This document shows, one piece after another, positions 22,963 through 33,861 of a stretch of 64,000 nt of DNA. This DNA is from Eublepharis macularius (Eukaryota; Chordata; Lepidosauria; Squamata; Eublepharidae), in NCBI RefSeq assembly GCF_028583425.1, contig NC_072807.1, forward strand, positions 29,827,001 through 29,891,000, written 5' to 3'. The notes under the pieces were generated by a model. That model was not told the origin of the DNA, ran no database searches, and saw only the letters and a list, made by a program, of their open reading frames with translations. The translations under genes and the position numbers were made by a program. Positions within the stretch are counted from its first letter, which is position 1. Each line of letters opens with the position of its first letter.

Positions 22963-24483
22963 TATTGTCGAAGGCTTTCACGGCCGGAGAACGATGGTTG
23001 TTGGGGGTTTTCCGGGCTGTCTTGCCGTGGTCTTGGCATTGTAGTTCCTGACGTTTCGCCAGCAGCTGTGGCTGGCATCTTCAGAGGTGTAGCACCAAAA
23101 GACAGAGATCTCTCAGTGTCACAGTGTGGAAAAGATGTAGGTCATTTGTATCTACTCAGGAGGGGTGGGGTTGAGCTGAGTCATTCTGTAAGAGTTTCCC
23201 AGGGTGTGGAATGCTAATGGCGGGAGGCTTCACTGTATCCTGAGGCGGTTCTTTTGCATATGGATTGGTGCTTGATGTGCTAATCTTCTCTGCAGGGCTA
23301 TTGTCGGGTGTGGAGTGTTTTGTTGGCCTGGTGTTTTTCAGAACTGGAGCCCATGCTCTGTTCATTCTTAAGGTTTCTTCTTTCCTGTTGAAGTTTTGCT
23401 TATGCTTGTGAATTTCAATGGCTTCCCTGTGCAGTCTGACAAAGTAGTTGGAAGTGTTGTCCAGTATTTTGGTGTCCTGGAATAAGATACTGTGCCCTGT
23501 TTGAGTTAGGCTATGTTCAGCCACTGCTGATTTTTCAGGCTGTCCAAGTCTGCAGTGTCTTTCATGTTCTTTTATTCTTGTCTGGATGCTACGCTTTGTG
23601 GTCCCGATGTAAACTTGTCCACAGCTGCAGGGTATACGGTATACTCCTGCAGAGGTGAGGGGATCTCTGCTGTCTTTTGCTGATCGTAGCATCTGTTGTA
23701 TTTTTCGGGTGGGTCTGAATACTGCTTGAAGGTTGTGCTTTTTCATAAGCTTTCCCATCTGATCAGTAATTCCTTTGATATATGGCAAAAACACTTTTTC
23801 TGTGGGAGACTGTTTTTCTTTGGTTGTTTGATTCATCCTGGGTTTGATTGCTCTTCGGATTTCATTTCTGGAGTAGCCATTTGCCTGAAGTGCGTGGTTT
23901 AGATGATTAATTTCCTCATTGAGAAAGCGCGGCTCACATATCCGTCTTGCACGATCCACTAATGTTTTCATTATGCCTCTTTTCTGTCGGGGGTGGTGAT
24001 TGGAGTTTTTGTGTAAGTACCGATCAGTGTGAGTTGGTTTCCTGTAGACCTTGTGACCTAACTGAAAGTTTGCTTTGCGGATGACCAAGGTATCCAGGAA
24101 TGAGAGTTTTCCCTCACTTTCTTTCTCCATTGTGAATTGTATGTTCAGGTGGATGTTGTTGAGATGATTCAAAAACTCCATCAATTCTTCCTCCCCATGG
24201 CTCCAAATGATGAATGTATCATCCACAAACCGGAACCATACACTGGGTTTGTGGGGTGCTGATTCTAGAGCTGTTTTTTCAAAATGTTCCATGTAGAAGT
24301 TTGCTATAACTGGGCTGAGTGGGCTCCCCATGGCCACCCCATCCATCTGTTCATAGAATTCGTTGTCCCATTGGAAGTAACTGGTTGTCAGACAATGATG
24401 GAATAAGGCTGTTACATCCTCTGGGAAAATCTGATTAATCAGTGCAATAGTGTCTTTTACTGGAACCTTGGTAAACAGGGATA
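22963..24483 (-). mobile_element. Penelope-like element, 5'-truncated copy with 12-bp target duplication
   Basis: The 12-base sequence CAATTCTGAATG occurs immediately left (22951-22962) and right (24484-24495) and is read as the target-site duplication. On the minus strand the element begins in the middle of RT motif A and ends in a 3'UTR of about 190 bp (22963-23155). The copy keeps RT motifs B and C and the GIY-YIG nuclease. The perfect duplication and intact frame argue for a fairly recent insertion. Immediately to the right lies the 3' end of another PLE in opposite orientation. Confidence 0.9.
23156..24483 (-). CDS. PLE polyprotein C-terminal part: reverse transcriptase and GIY-YIG endonuclease (5'-truncated)
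   Basis: The open frame continues from the truncated end at 24483 to the stop at 23156, about 442 codons; the first internal Met is at 24346, giving 396 residues. Numbered from that Met: GSPLSP (RT motif B) near residues 7-12, FVDDTF (motif C, catalytic DD) near 40-45, and GVYRIPCSCGQVYIG (GIY-YIG nuclease core) near 234-249, followed by a TRIKEH segment and AVAEH. A GIY-YIG domain C-terminal to the RT is the signature of endonuclease-bearing Penelope-like elements. The catalytic Asp of motif A is lost because the copy starts at VSLFT. The cell gains nothing obvious from it, and the truncated protein should not be able to mobilise itself. Confidence 0.9.
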
Positions 24484-24507
24484 CAATTCTGAATGCTACC
24501 CAGAGGT

Positions 24508-24575
24508 CAAGAGAACTGAAAGCTCACACCCTGGAAATCTAGTTGGTCTTTATGGTGCTACTGGACCCAAAGCTT
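24508..24575 (+). mobile_element. PLE-type 3' terminal fragment
   Basis: The stretch AAAGCTCACACCCTGG and the following GTTGGTCTTTATGGTGCTAC are also found at 14640-14745 and, inverted, at 52195-52290. In this window related tails are attached to GIY-YIG coding sequence (7457-7952), so I assign it to a PLE 3' end. It is a short fragment. Confidence 0.55.
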
Positions 24576-27110
24576 GTTGCTTCCTATATTATTCTGCTAA
24601 TATTTGTAAGGTTCATCCAACCAATGTAGCTACTTCCTAAAAAAGCCTCATAGGCTGGTAAATCTTTGCCTACTTCTGCAACTCCATGGCAAGGGGTGGG
24701 GGGAACCATTTATTGAATTTCTGCCTGTCACAAAATTGTTAAAAGCACAGCAACCTTTAATAAGGAAAGATGGAAAATTCAAATTATTGGCTTGAGAAAG
24801 GGATGAAACCTACATGCAAATCTCTTCTCTATTTCACAGAGAAAGCATTGCTCGGCATGGAAGAGATGAGGAAAGCTTAATATGAAACATTTATTTATGA
24901 CAAGCAGCTGTTAAAGGCATTGCTAGCCTTGTCAGAAAAACATTTGGTACCCTAAAACGAGAGCCATCGGTGAAAGATTCCAGCAGGAGAGAAGGCAAAC
25001 ATCGCCATCCCTTGCCAAACTTAAGGTGGCTGACAGGCCAATCACGCGACGTGCAATTACTGTAAAGATAGTCACCGTCAAACTCCACCATTCTCTTATC
25101 ACAAGCTGGGAGTGTGCAAGGAATTGTGGGCAGAACAGCAATCTAGAAATCCCACTAACCAATATATTCCCCCGCAAGGATTTGCTAAACTTTCAGACAG
25201 TTGAACTAATTCCCCTCCCCCTTTCCTTTCTCCTTTAGATCAGCTACTCTACTCCTTCTGGAGCATTTACAGCCAATTCGAAATATTTGAGGATGTTCGT
25301 GTTAAGTTATAAAGTCCTATTTCTGCATACCTGAGGTGACCAGGAGAGTCAGTGCCATTCCATGCAGAGTTACACACTTCTAAACCCATTTACTTCAATA
25401 GACTTAGAACAGTGTAACTCCGGAGGATGCTGAGAGAGACTCTGGCACTGCCTGCAGTTTGTCACCCCCAGTATGGCTGCTATGCAGAGGAAAGCAACAG
25501 CAAACTGTCTCTGCTCATCACTAGCCTTGAAAACCCCGTGACGTGGAACTTCCTGGGATCCCCATAATTCACTTGAAACTTGATGGCGCACTTTACTTTT
25601 CAGTTTAAAAGGCCAAGGTCATTTGGGAGGAAATCCAGACAAGTTATGATGATGTACTGTTGATAGCAACAGATAAACTCCTTCTACCAAAGGAAAAGTC
25701 TAGTATGCCAGCTTGTCAGCTTCTAAAGAGAGAAAAAAAATAAAGGGGGGGAGAGTAATCCATCAGGTTTTGTTGGGGGATCACACTATAATGTTACTGG
25801 GTAGATTGCACTGAAAATATTCCCTTGTTATATTTATAGAACAATATTCTAGTGCTGATTTTAATTGCAAAAGCCCCCTTGGCCCACGGGGTGGTGGTGG
25901 CCACTTTAATAATAATGATGATGATGATAACGCCAACAACATTCAATTTATATATCACCCTTCAGGACAACTTAACACCCGCTGAGAGCAGTTTATAAAA
26001 CCTGTTGTTATTATCCCCACAACAATAATCACCCAGTGAAGTAGGTGGGGCTGAGAGAGGTCCGGGATGCTGTGACTGACCCATGGTCACCCAGTGGCTT
26101 CAAGTGAAGGAGTGGGGAATCAAACCTCGTTCTCCATATTAGAGTCCTGCCACTCTTAACCACTACACCAAACTGGCTTTCAGGGGAAGTGAGGAAACTT
26201 ACCATGTGGAAGCCCTGTTGCTGTTGCATTTTATGTGCAGTCCACCAGCAATGGGAAAACCTCAAAATCCCATCCATATGTGGAAGACACCCACGTGGGA
26301 TGAATGTGTGTGTGTGAGGGTCACTTCACAGATGTGACTGGTTGCACATAGGTTTGGGGGGGTGCATCCTTGAAAATATGAATTGTCCTAAACAAATGGA
26401 TCAGTTCCTTGTAGGAAGGGCCACCGAGTGTCAACAGGTACTTTGTGGGGAGAGACGGAAAATGTGAGCTACCTGGAAAAATGGATTCTGAAGAAGTTAC
26501 TTGTTGTACAAGAAAAGCCTGTGCCAGAACCTGTCGGTTTCCATTCTGATGTCGTTTAATTGCTCGGGTCGCTGCCAGCCATCACAAAACCTCGCTGAAC
26601 TCTGGACTAGCATAAGAAGGGTTGTATCTCTGTGCAGCTGTGGCTGAACATAGGTTGGAGAGCGACGGGGACCTTTATAGCTGTTTTCTGCCAGTAACAT
26701 AAAATTTCCATTCCATATAATTTAAATAGGCCTTCGTCACGTATTGGGGAGTGTTGGGAAAAAATACAAGAACTGTTCATATTTTTGCTCCTTGTCAACA
26801 TGGATTTTGAGAGTCAGCGTGTGATTCATGTCTCGTCTTCTCAGCTTATTGGCACTTACTAGAAACGGTAGCAGGCTTGAGTCTGACATCATTGCCCCCT
26901 GCAATCACTATTGATTTTCTACTTCAGTTTTGGATTGATCCTGGTGTTCTTTACATAGGGACGGACTTGTGTGTCTTTTCCATTGCTCCTGCAGCTGCTG
27001 ATATAGCACAGTGGCAACAGGGTTTCCACGTGGCAGATTCCTCTCATTTCCCTTGTCTTCCCCCCTTACACCACTGAGGGCTTTCCCAAGTTTTTTTTTT
27101 AAATCAGCCA
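24576..27110. other. No gene beyond the SINE at 25905
   Basis: An old repeat piece near 25360-25570 (GTGTAACTCCGGAGGATGCT and GCAGAGGAAAGCAACAGC) and a triplet run ATGATGATG near 25917 are the only recognisable parts. Confidence 0.5.
25905..26183 (-). repeat. tRNA-derived SINE (family A), full length
   Basis: On the minus strand it has the tRNA-like head GTTTGGTGTAGTGGTTAAGA, a degenerate B box followed by TCCCCACTCC, GTGACCATGGGTCAGTCAC, and a (ATC)/(ATT) tail. It reads like 60641-60905. Confidence 0.85.
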
Positions 27111-27111
27111 T

Positions 27112-27204
27112 TGATATATTGTTATAGTGTTAGAGCAATATAACAATATATCAATATAACATTGATATATTGTTATAGTGTTAGAGCAATATAACAATCT
27201 ATCG
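27112..27204. repeat. Tandemly duplicated short palindrome
   Basis: TGATATATTGTTATA (27112-27126) and TATAACAATATATCA (27139-27153) are exact inverses around a 12-nt loop. The whole unit repeats 51 bp later (27163-27204), with three changes in its right arm. A related ATGTTATAATGCCATAACAA lies near 27263. Confidence 0.8.
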
Positions 27205-27332
27205 AGTTGTCAGTTTTCATTTTTTTAAGTTAGACTCTAGACCTTTCATTGTAGAGACAAGATGTTATAATGCCATAACAATATGTCGTGTTGCTATTTT
27301 AAAAGAAGGTCTCTAGTGGCAGGGGGCAGGTA

Positions 27333-27546
27333 GGGTTGTTAACCTCCAGGTGGGGCCAGGAGATCTCCCAGAATTCCAACTGAGCTCCAGACTACAGAGA
27401 CCGGTTCCCCTGGAGAAAATGGCTGCTCTGGAGGGTGGGCTCTGTGGCATTATGCCCCACTGAGGTCCCTCCCCTCCTCAAACCCTCCCCTTCCTAGGTT
27501 CTACCACCCAGTCTTCAGGAATTTCCTAATCCAGAGCTGGCAACCC
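27333..27546. mobile_element. TIR element of the TAGGGTTGCCA family, TA-flanked
   Basis: It begins GGGTTGTTAACCTCCAGG and ends CCAGAGCTGGCAACCC, with TA at 27331-27332 and 27547-27548. The interior motif CCCTGGAGAAAATGGCTGC recurs in the other copies. It is about 214 bp and this copy is the most complete single one in the window. Confidence 0.7.
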
Positions 27547-27655
27547 TAGCTGCAGGGGATGTTGTCAAGGGAAATGGTGTCAATGGTGGGACCGGGAAGA
27601 TCTGCATTTTCCCATCTGCATGGGTACCAGCCTGGCTTTGCTGAAGTCTTTCTTA

Positions 27656-27936
27656 GGGTTGCTAGGTTCCCTTACTCTCCTGGTGTGTGTGTGCGGGGGG
27701 GGGGACACCTGACACCTTTTTGTTTTTCTCTTGCACGCACAGGCGTGGCAACACTTCGAAGGCCAGTGCAATGGTGTCACTCCTAGGAGTGATGTTGCAC
27801 CACGGGGTGGGGTGGGGGGACATCTGGGAGGCCTGTTCCCTTGCCTTCTCCCCCTGCTGGTCAGGTCAGTGGTAATGGGGGGGGCAGAGGGTGGAAGCTG
27901 GGGATCCCCCACCACCGCCAGGGGATCTGGCAGCCC
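27656..27936. mobile_element. Non-autonomous TIR element flanked by TA
   Basis: It opens GGGTTGCTAGGTTCC and closes GGATCTGGCAGCCC, inverse of each other with a few changes, with TA on each side (27654-27655, 27937-27938). The interior has G runs and no transposase. The long minus-strand ORF across it is a chance frame. Confidence 0.55.
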
Positions 27937-27939
27937 TAG

Positions 27940-29720
27940 TTTTTCCCCAAACGTGGCAGCAATGCAAGAGAAAAGATTGCAGAAAAGATGCAGAAAATCC
28001 AGGAAATGCATGAAAACACCATGATGCCCTGAGGAAGCAGGAAAAAATCCGCTTCCCCAGAGCATCCAAGCAGGGCAAGCAACCCAGGCGTACGTGGCCA
28101 TCTGCGACCCACATAATATGTCATACATGAATTTAAAATGGCTCCCCATCCTTTTCAATTAAATAGGACTTAACATTTCAAAAGCCCCACCTTGCTGTGA
28201 ATCCTGAGTTATGTTCCTAGAAGCTGTTTCAACGTCTTTCTCTAGGCAAAGATCCTCTTCCTCATACCTCTTGGAATTTGGAGAATAGGAAGAAGAGGAT
28301 TGCCCAGCATTTTCAGGAAGCTTGCCATTAGAAACCTCAGAGTTTTATTCCTGCTGCTCTGCTGGTTGCCAGCTCCATTGCAACAGAAGGAATTCCATGT
28401 GGGCACATGAAAAAAAAAACCACCCATAAGCTTCAAGCTTATGGTACTCGCACTTCCCTTGCCAGAACCTGGGCCGTCCCAAGAATCAGGGTTAGGGAAA
28501 GCTATCAGATTGAATACCCCAGACCTCAAATAAATTTATAGCCAGATCTAGAGTTTGCCAAAAGTAGTTGATCTCATACCATTTTGGAATTATTTTCCTA
28601 GTCCACTATCACTATCTCCTCAAACAAAATAGCATTTTCTCTATAATTCAGAACAGGAGAAAATAACTACACATTATAGGTTAAGAAAATAAAAAGCTCC
28701 TTCTACCATGATAAAGTTCAGGCAAAATGAATAGGGAAAAGGGATCCATGGCACAAAAACCTTGTAAATACTGCACAACTGAGCCTAGCCACTGCATAGC
28801 CTGGCACCAGTCAGCACATATCCTGGCTAGACTTTTCCTAGGGAAAGGCTGCCAAGGGGACAGAAGGAGGGAAAGCTGAAGATATGGGTAGGGGCAGATG
28901 AAGGTAGGTTGCCTGGTGGGTGGGAAACAGAGAACAAAGCAGGCCTAGCAGTGGCAAGCATTCACCTAGGGAAACCATATCTCCTACTTCAGCAAAAAAC
29001 TTCCTGCTCTCTACTTCTATCCTGCCTACCACTGCTCAGCTGGAAGATCGTGGGGGAAATGGGGGTGGTGGTGGTGGTGTTGTGCCAGGACTGTCATCAT
29101 GGCATTGCCCTGATGCCAAAAAGGTAAGCCCCCCACCAATCTCCTGGTTGTGTTAACCTCTAGGACTACTAGCTTAAACAGGAACAGCTAGAGGGCAGCC
29201 CTCAGTGTAAGGTGCAGCTTCTCTGTCTGGCATTTGCATGGGGGAATGGTTTTGTAATGTTTGCAAAAGACACTGAAGTTCAATGTTGAGCAAGGCTTTA
29301 TGGGAAGGGAGTTCCCCAGAAAACCACTGCAACACATGATTTACTGTCTGGTCATGGCCCAACAATACTGACTGCAAGAGAGCTTTTGATTGATGTAGGG
29401 CTGTTTCCATGTGGCAAAGATTCTCTGCTTCGCTTTCATTGTTGCTATGAATGCAGATGCTTGTGTGTTGGAAATTAATCTTCCATGCATGGGAGCTTTC
29501 TGTGCACTTTCTCTAGCTTCCCCTTCCCAACCTTTCCTTTTCATACATACTCTGAAACAACACTGCATTGGGCTGCTGTAGCAACTTGCCACCATTTTTG
29601 TGTTTTTCTTTCATGCATGTACCATAGTGCTAGAATGATTCTGCTAAACATATGAAATGGAAACAGATTAAGTGAGAATAGATCATTATAGCATACCAAT
29701 TTAAAATAAGAAGTCCTCAA
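27940..29720. other. No recognised gene
   Basis: A self-complementary piece CATAAGCTTCAAGCTTATG (28426-28444) is visible. A 192-codon minus frame across 27580-28158 overlaps a GC-rich TIR element and is not credible as a gene. Confidence 0.5.
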
Positions 29721-29721
29721 A

Positions 29722-30063
29722 AAGCAACTGATTACAACTGATTTCTAGACTATAGAGATAGTCTTGGAGAAAATTACAGCTTCAGAGGGTCACCTCAATG
29801 GCAGACAACAGAGTATAGGAGTGATGGAAGCAGGGATGCCTCCTAGCATCCAACCTCATTGGAGGAAATAGGGGTAAGATTGGCAACTCTGGGCTGTGAA
29901 ATTCCTGGAGATTTTGAGGGTGGAGCCTGGGAAGGATTCAGGGAGAAGAGGGACCTCAGCAGGGTCCCCCTGCCAAAGCAGCCATTTTCTTCAGGGGGAC
30001 TGATCTCCGTAACCTCGCAATAAGTTATGATTCTGGGAGATCTCCAGCTACCATCTGGAGATT
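29722..30063. mobile_element. Two adjacent diverged copies of the TAGGGTTGCCA family
   Basis: The first part (29722-29870) carries AACTGATTTCTAGACTATAG and TTGGAGAAAATTACAGC in one orientation. The second (29873-30063) begins AAGATTGGCAACTCTGGG and ends ATCTGGAGATTGG in the other orientation. The two therefore lie back to back. Confidence 0.5.
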
Positions 30064-30064
30064 G

Positions 30065-30650
30065 GTTTAGTTTTAGTTAGTTTATTTGATTTTTAACCCG
30101 CCCTCCCCGCAAGCGGGCTCAGGGCGGGGTACAACAGTGATAAAAATACATAGGATAAACAATAAAAACAACAATCTCAAGAAGCGTAACTTGCAGAATT
30201 AAAATAAAAAAATAGATTCAAACATCCCAAGATGGGGCCCTCTCACACTTCCCTGCCCGCCAACATAGAGAATAGAGGAGGGAGGTGCAAATTGATATTA
30301 CTCTGCAACATCGCATGCATGGGGGGCCAATCACTATACAGAGCCCCCCTGCTGGCAGGAGACCAGTAGGAAGGCTCATTGATGGACCTAATGCAGGCCT
30401 CAACCAGCATTATGCCTGGTGGAACATCTCTGACTTGCAGACCCACCAAAAGGATGCAAGATCTTGGTGGATCCGAGTATTCGCCGATAGAGAGTTCCAC
30501 CAGGTTTGGGCCAGGACCAAAAACACCCTGCCCCTGGTTGAGGCCAGATGAGCCTCCCTGGGGCCAGGAACCACCAGCAGATGTTTGCCTGCTGATAGTG
30601 CTCTCAGGGGTACATACGGGGAGAGGCGGTCCCTCGGTATGCTAGTCCCA
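30065..30650 (-). mobile_element. LINE 3' end, minus strand
   Basis: The left end is the LINE tail in reverse (CCCGCCCTCCCCGCAAGCGG GCTCAGGGCG). Reading on the minus strand toward it, a broken ORF2 C-terminus gives GKHLLVVPGPREAHLASTRG and TWWNSLSANTR. It is a 5'-truncated non-LTR retrotransposon of the CR1/L2 group; the exact clade is not resolved. Confidence 0.7.
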
Positions 30651-30654
30651 CTCC

Positions 30655-31228
30655 GTTTAGGGTCTCCTGCATGTGCCAGGCTACACATGGGTGAAATCAA
30701 CAGCAACCCGTACATGGGCTTTCTCTGTGGTGGCCCTGACCCTGTGGAATGACCTGCCTGAGGAGGTTAGGAGAGCCCCCACTCTCCTGGCTTTCTACAA
30801 GCGATGCAAAACTGAATTATTCAAAAAGGCTTTTTACTCAAATGGGAGGGCTGTATTGTAGGGATGGGGTCTCAGATGCTTCGCTAATGAGTTAGGGACC
30901 ATAGACTTCACCATTATGTTGCCTTACATATTATCTGTTGCTTTAAATACGTACTCCTATGTACTACCTGTGCTTTAAGTGGTCTAATGTCAATCCTAGA
31001 AGTGATTATGTTCTGTTTTGGTATTTTCTTCTACTTTGTATTGGATTCTTGCTAACACTATGTCTTTTTAAACTTGTATCTATTTATCCTATGGCATTGT
31101 TTATAGAAATGTCCTTGGTACTGAATGGAAATGTACTTGATACGGATTGTATTAATCTCATACTGTGTAATCTGCCTTGAGTCTCAGTGAGAAAGGTGGA
31201 CTATAAATGACATAAATAAATAATGGGT
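30655..31228 (+). mobile_element. LINE 3' end, plus strand
   Basis: It encodes AFSVVALTLWNDLPEEVRRA and LAFYKRCKTELFKKAFY, the C-terminal segment of a CR1/L2-type ORF2, with a stop near 30860. The 3'UTR runs to CTTGAGTCTCAGTGAGAAAG and ends in ACATAAATAAATAA. It abuts the minus-strand LINE at about 30650. Confidence 0.75.
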
Positions 31229-31231
31229 TAA

Positions 31232-31345
31232 AACCAAAACCTTGAAGCTGATCTGGAATTCCATGGGGAGCCAGTGTAGCTGCTGCAGAATTGGAGTGAC
31301 ATGTGCCCTGTACGGAGTGCCCATTAGGACACGTGCAGCGCCCTA
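31232..31345 (-). mobile_element. LINE 3'UTR-like fragment
   Basis: TGGGGAGCCAGTGTAGCTGC and GGACACGTGCAGCG resemble antisense LINE 3' sequence found next to such tails. Assignment is weak. Confidence 0.3.
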
Positions 31346-31544
31346 AATTGGGGAAAGGAACATGGCACATTTGCATCTCTTCTAGTAAAAAGCAGAAGTT
31401 GACATAGGGATACTCTACCAAGTGTCAAAAATTCTGTCTTAAACCATAGATATTTTGTAAATCCTAGTGTCTAATGACAACACTTTCAGTATTTACTGAA
31501 AGCCAAGTCAGCGCACCACACACCGGTTCCCCCACCCCACCCCC

Positions 31545-31715
31545 CCGTCCCTCCATGGAGATTGCCTGGTGTGGTCTGACAACCCTGAACAGAAGCCCTA
31601 GAGTGTAGAATGATATCCCAACTGAGCATCCTCCCCTTGCCAAACTTCGGCCTCCCCGGGTACTGCCCCAAAAGTTCCAGGAATTTTCCAAGCCAGAGTT
31701 TGCAACCATGCGGAC
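31545..31715. mobile_element. TAGGGTTGCCA-family copy, inverted relative to the following array
   Basis: The right side reads TTCCAGGAATTTTCCAAGCC then AGAGTTTGCAACC, the inverse of the array unit start. It lies about 80 bp before the tandem array and may be part of the same expansion. Confidence 0.5.
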
Positions 31716-31792
31716 ACACATTGGATGAAGCCAGCTCTTTTTCTCATTGTGGAATAACATTTTATTCTATAAGTTTCCACTGGATATTAGTA

Positions 31793-32540
31793 GGGTTGCC
31801 AACTCTAGCATGGGCAATTTGTGGAGATTTGGGGGCACTACCTGAGGAAAAGGAGTTCTGTTTCTCCTAGGCTTTATGGTATATCACAGAGTCCACCCTC
31901 CAAAGCTGCCATTTTCCTCTAGGGTAACTGATCCCTATTGTCTGGAGATCAGTGGCACTTCAGGGAGAACTCCAGCTCCCCATCTGAAGCTTGGCAATCT
32001 TTAGGGTTGCCAACTCTGGCTTGGGCAATTTCTGGACATATGGGAGCACTACCTGGGGAGAGAGACTTTTGTTTCTCCTAGACTCTATGGTGTACCATCT
32101 AGTATGCTCTCCAAAGCTGCCAGGGGCCCTGTTGTCTGAAGAGCAGTGGTCCTTCAGGGAGAACTCCAGTTCCTTACCTAGGTTATCAACTCTGGCTTGG
32201 GCAATTCCTGGAGTTTTGGGGGCGCTACCTGGGGTGAGCAATTTCTCCTAGACTTTATGGTATAGCTGCCATTTTCCTCCAGGGGAATTGATTCCTGTTG
32301 TCCAGAGATCAGTGGTAATTCAGGGAGAACTCCAGTCCCGCAACTGGAGACCAACAATCCTTAGGGTTGCAAAATTCCTGGAGATTTGGGAACACTACCT
32401 GGGAAGAGGGACTTCTGTTTCTTCTAGACTCTATGGTATACCATTGAGTCTGCAATCCAAAGCTACCAAATGACTCGATCCCTGTTGTCTGGAGATCAGC
32501 GGTCCTTCAGGGAGAACTCTAGCCTCTCCCCTTGGAGCTA
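31793..32540 (+). repeat. Four head-to-tail units of the TAGGGTTGCCA family
   Basis: Units begin near 31793, 32004, 32181 and 32364 and are about 211, 177, 183 and 177 bp. Each starts AGGGTTGCCAACTCTGGC or a close variant, then a GGCACTACCTGGGG-like part, TTCTCCTAGACTCTATGG, GTTGTCTGGAGATCAG and TTCAGGGAGAACTCC. The unit is a whole copy of an element elsewhere found singly. The array ends about 0.4 kb before the MAPK6 CpG island. Confidence 0.75.
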
Positions 32541-32761
32541 GACTTCCAATGGCCTGCCCTATGTCCAGTCGGTGGCACCTCATAGACCCACAACAATTTT
32601 TTTCTGATGTGTAATTTTTCCCGAGGCAAATCTCACTCCATCACCCTAACATCATTGAATGCAAGAGAGCTTTTGATTTTGGATTTCACGGACAGAACTT
32701 CACCTCAGAAAAGCTTGCGCATCAGGGAAAAAAACCGTTGTGGCTTTGTGAGGTGCCACTG

Positions 32762-32825
32762 ACGGTGTAATCCGCCTTGAGTCAGAGTGGGAAAGGCGGG
32801 CTACAAATAACGTAGATAAAAATTA
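32762..32825 (+). mobile_element. LINE 3' tail fragment
   Basis: TGTAATCCGCCTTGAGTCAG then GAAAGGCGGGCTACAAATAA match the tail at 31165-31228. It lies just before the CpG island. Confidence 0.6.
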
Positions 32826-32939
32826 ATCCATTTAAAACAAGGGGCTGGCCCTCAATCGGGGCTGTAAGTTTAAAAATACACATCGAAACACACACATTTT
32901 TGCTTCCCTTGCCTACATTTACGTTTTTAAAAAATCCCC

Positions 32940-33740
32940 TCAGGCAGAGGGAGGCGAGTCTGAGGCGGGCCGCGCGCCACCGGCTTTTCCCGCCTTCGCT
33001 CTCCCAACCGCCACGTCCTCGAGGCGGGGCCGGGCCCAGGCCTGGTCCGCTCCGCCCCAAAGGCGGGCCGGCCTCTCCCCGCCGCCGCCCCCTTCCCCTT
33101 GTCCTCGCCGCCGGGTTACATGGCAGTAGCCGCGGCGCCGCTCCTCCTATTGAGGCGAGAGGCGGTCGTCGCCGCCGACACCAGCGCCAGGGCCCGGTCG
33201 CGCCGTCCGCCCCGGAGGCTTTTCTCCCCGCTTTGTCGACCCTCATGAGCCTGGGCAGCCCCGTGAGTGGCGGGCGGGAGGGAAGGAAGGAAGGAGGGAG
33301 GGAAAGACCGCGGTGCTGGCGGCGGCGGCGGCAGGCGGGCGAGGAGGGCCGCAGTGCTGGTCCGCCTCCCGCGCCTGCTGCACAAAGGCGCTTTGTTCTT
33401 CGCCGGCCCGCCGCGACCGGCTCGGCCCGGCCGGGCAGGCCTTCCGCACTGCGGCGGGCGGGCGGAGGAGCGCTCCGGCTGGGGCTGAGCGGTCGGTCAG
33501 TTGGAGGGACGGAGGGAGGCTTTCTTTCCCCTCAGGATCCCCGTGCCATGCCACTCCGCTTCAGACAATGGCGGCCTCGGGCAGGGGCGGGTGGTCGCCG
33601 CCACCCAGGCCGCCCCCTTCGCTTCTGTGGGGTCTCGACGGGGAAACCTCGGCCAGGCTTGGAGCAGGTCTCTCGGGCTGGGCTGAGGGGGAGAAGGCGT
33701 CATTTCGCATCCCCAAACCATCAGCTTCCCAGGTGTCAAA
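32940..33740. promoter_or_regulatory. CpG island promoter of MAPK6
   Basis: This is the only long stretch in the window with very high GC and dense CpG; the surroundings are AT-rich and CpG-poor. It contains several GC boxes and no obvious TATA box, as in housekeeping kinase promoters. The long open frames here on both strands are a by-product of GC richness and I do not treat them as genes. The start of transcription probably lies around 33.1 kb, before the donor at 33263. Bidirectional activity is possible, but no divergent exon was recognised within the 33 kb to the left. Confidence 0.85.
33100..33262 (+). other. MAPK6: MAPK6 exon 1 (non-coding), approximate 5' end
   Basis: The best splice donor in the CpG island is GTGAGT at 33263-33268, preceded by CCCC. 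Joining to the acceptor at 39540 places the first exon entirely in the 5'UTR, which matches the usual MAPK6 layout of a non-coding exon 1. The 5' boundary cannot be read from sequence and 33100 is a placeholder. Other GT sites in the island fit the consensus less well. Confidence 0.5.
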
Positions 33741-33861
33741 ACAATGCATGGACTTGAACAGAAAAGGCAACGAGGATCTCTTAAAAATCCGCTTTTTGGA
33801 GGCGAAATCAGATAGTCAGGCGGATTTGAAAAGCGAGGTTAAAAAGATGGTGGGGGGAGGG

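Noticed and set aside
23156..24346. 396-codon minus ORF as a possible host gene
   Set aside because: RT motifs, the GIY-YIG nuclease and the 12-bp target duplication show it is a Penelope-like element.
27580..28158. 192-codon minus ORF
   Set aside because: It runs across a G-rich TIR element and its flank; Pro/His-rich artefact of composition.
1..32900. Search for the usual upstream neighbour (LEO1 in mammals)
   Set aside because: No exon of it could be recognised; it presumably lies outside the window.
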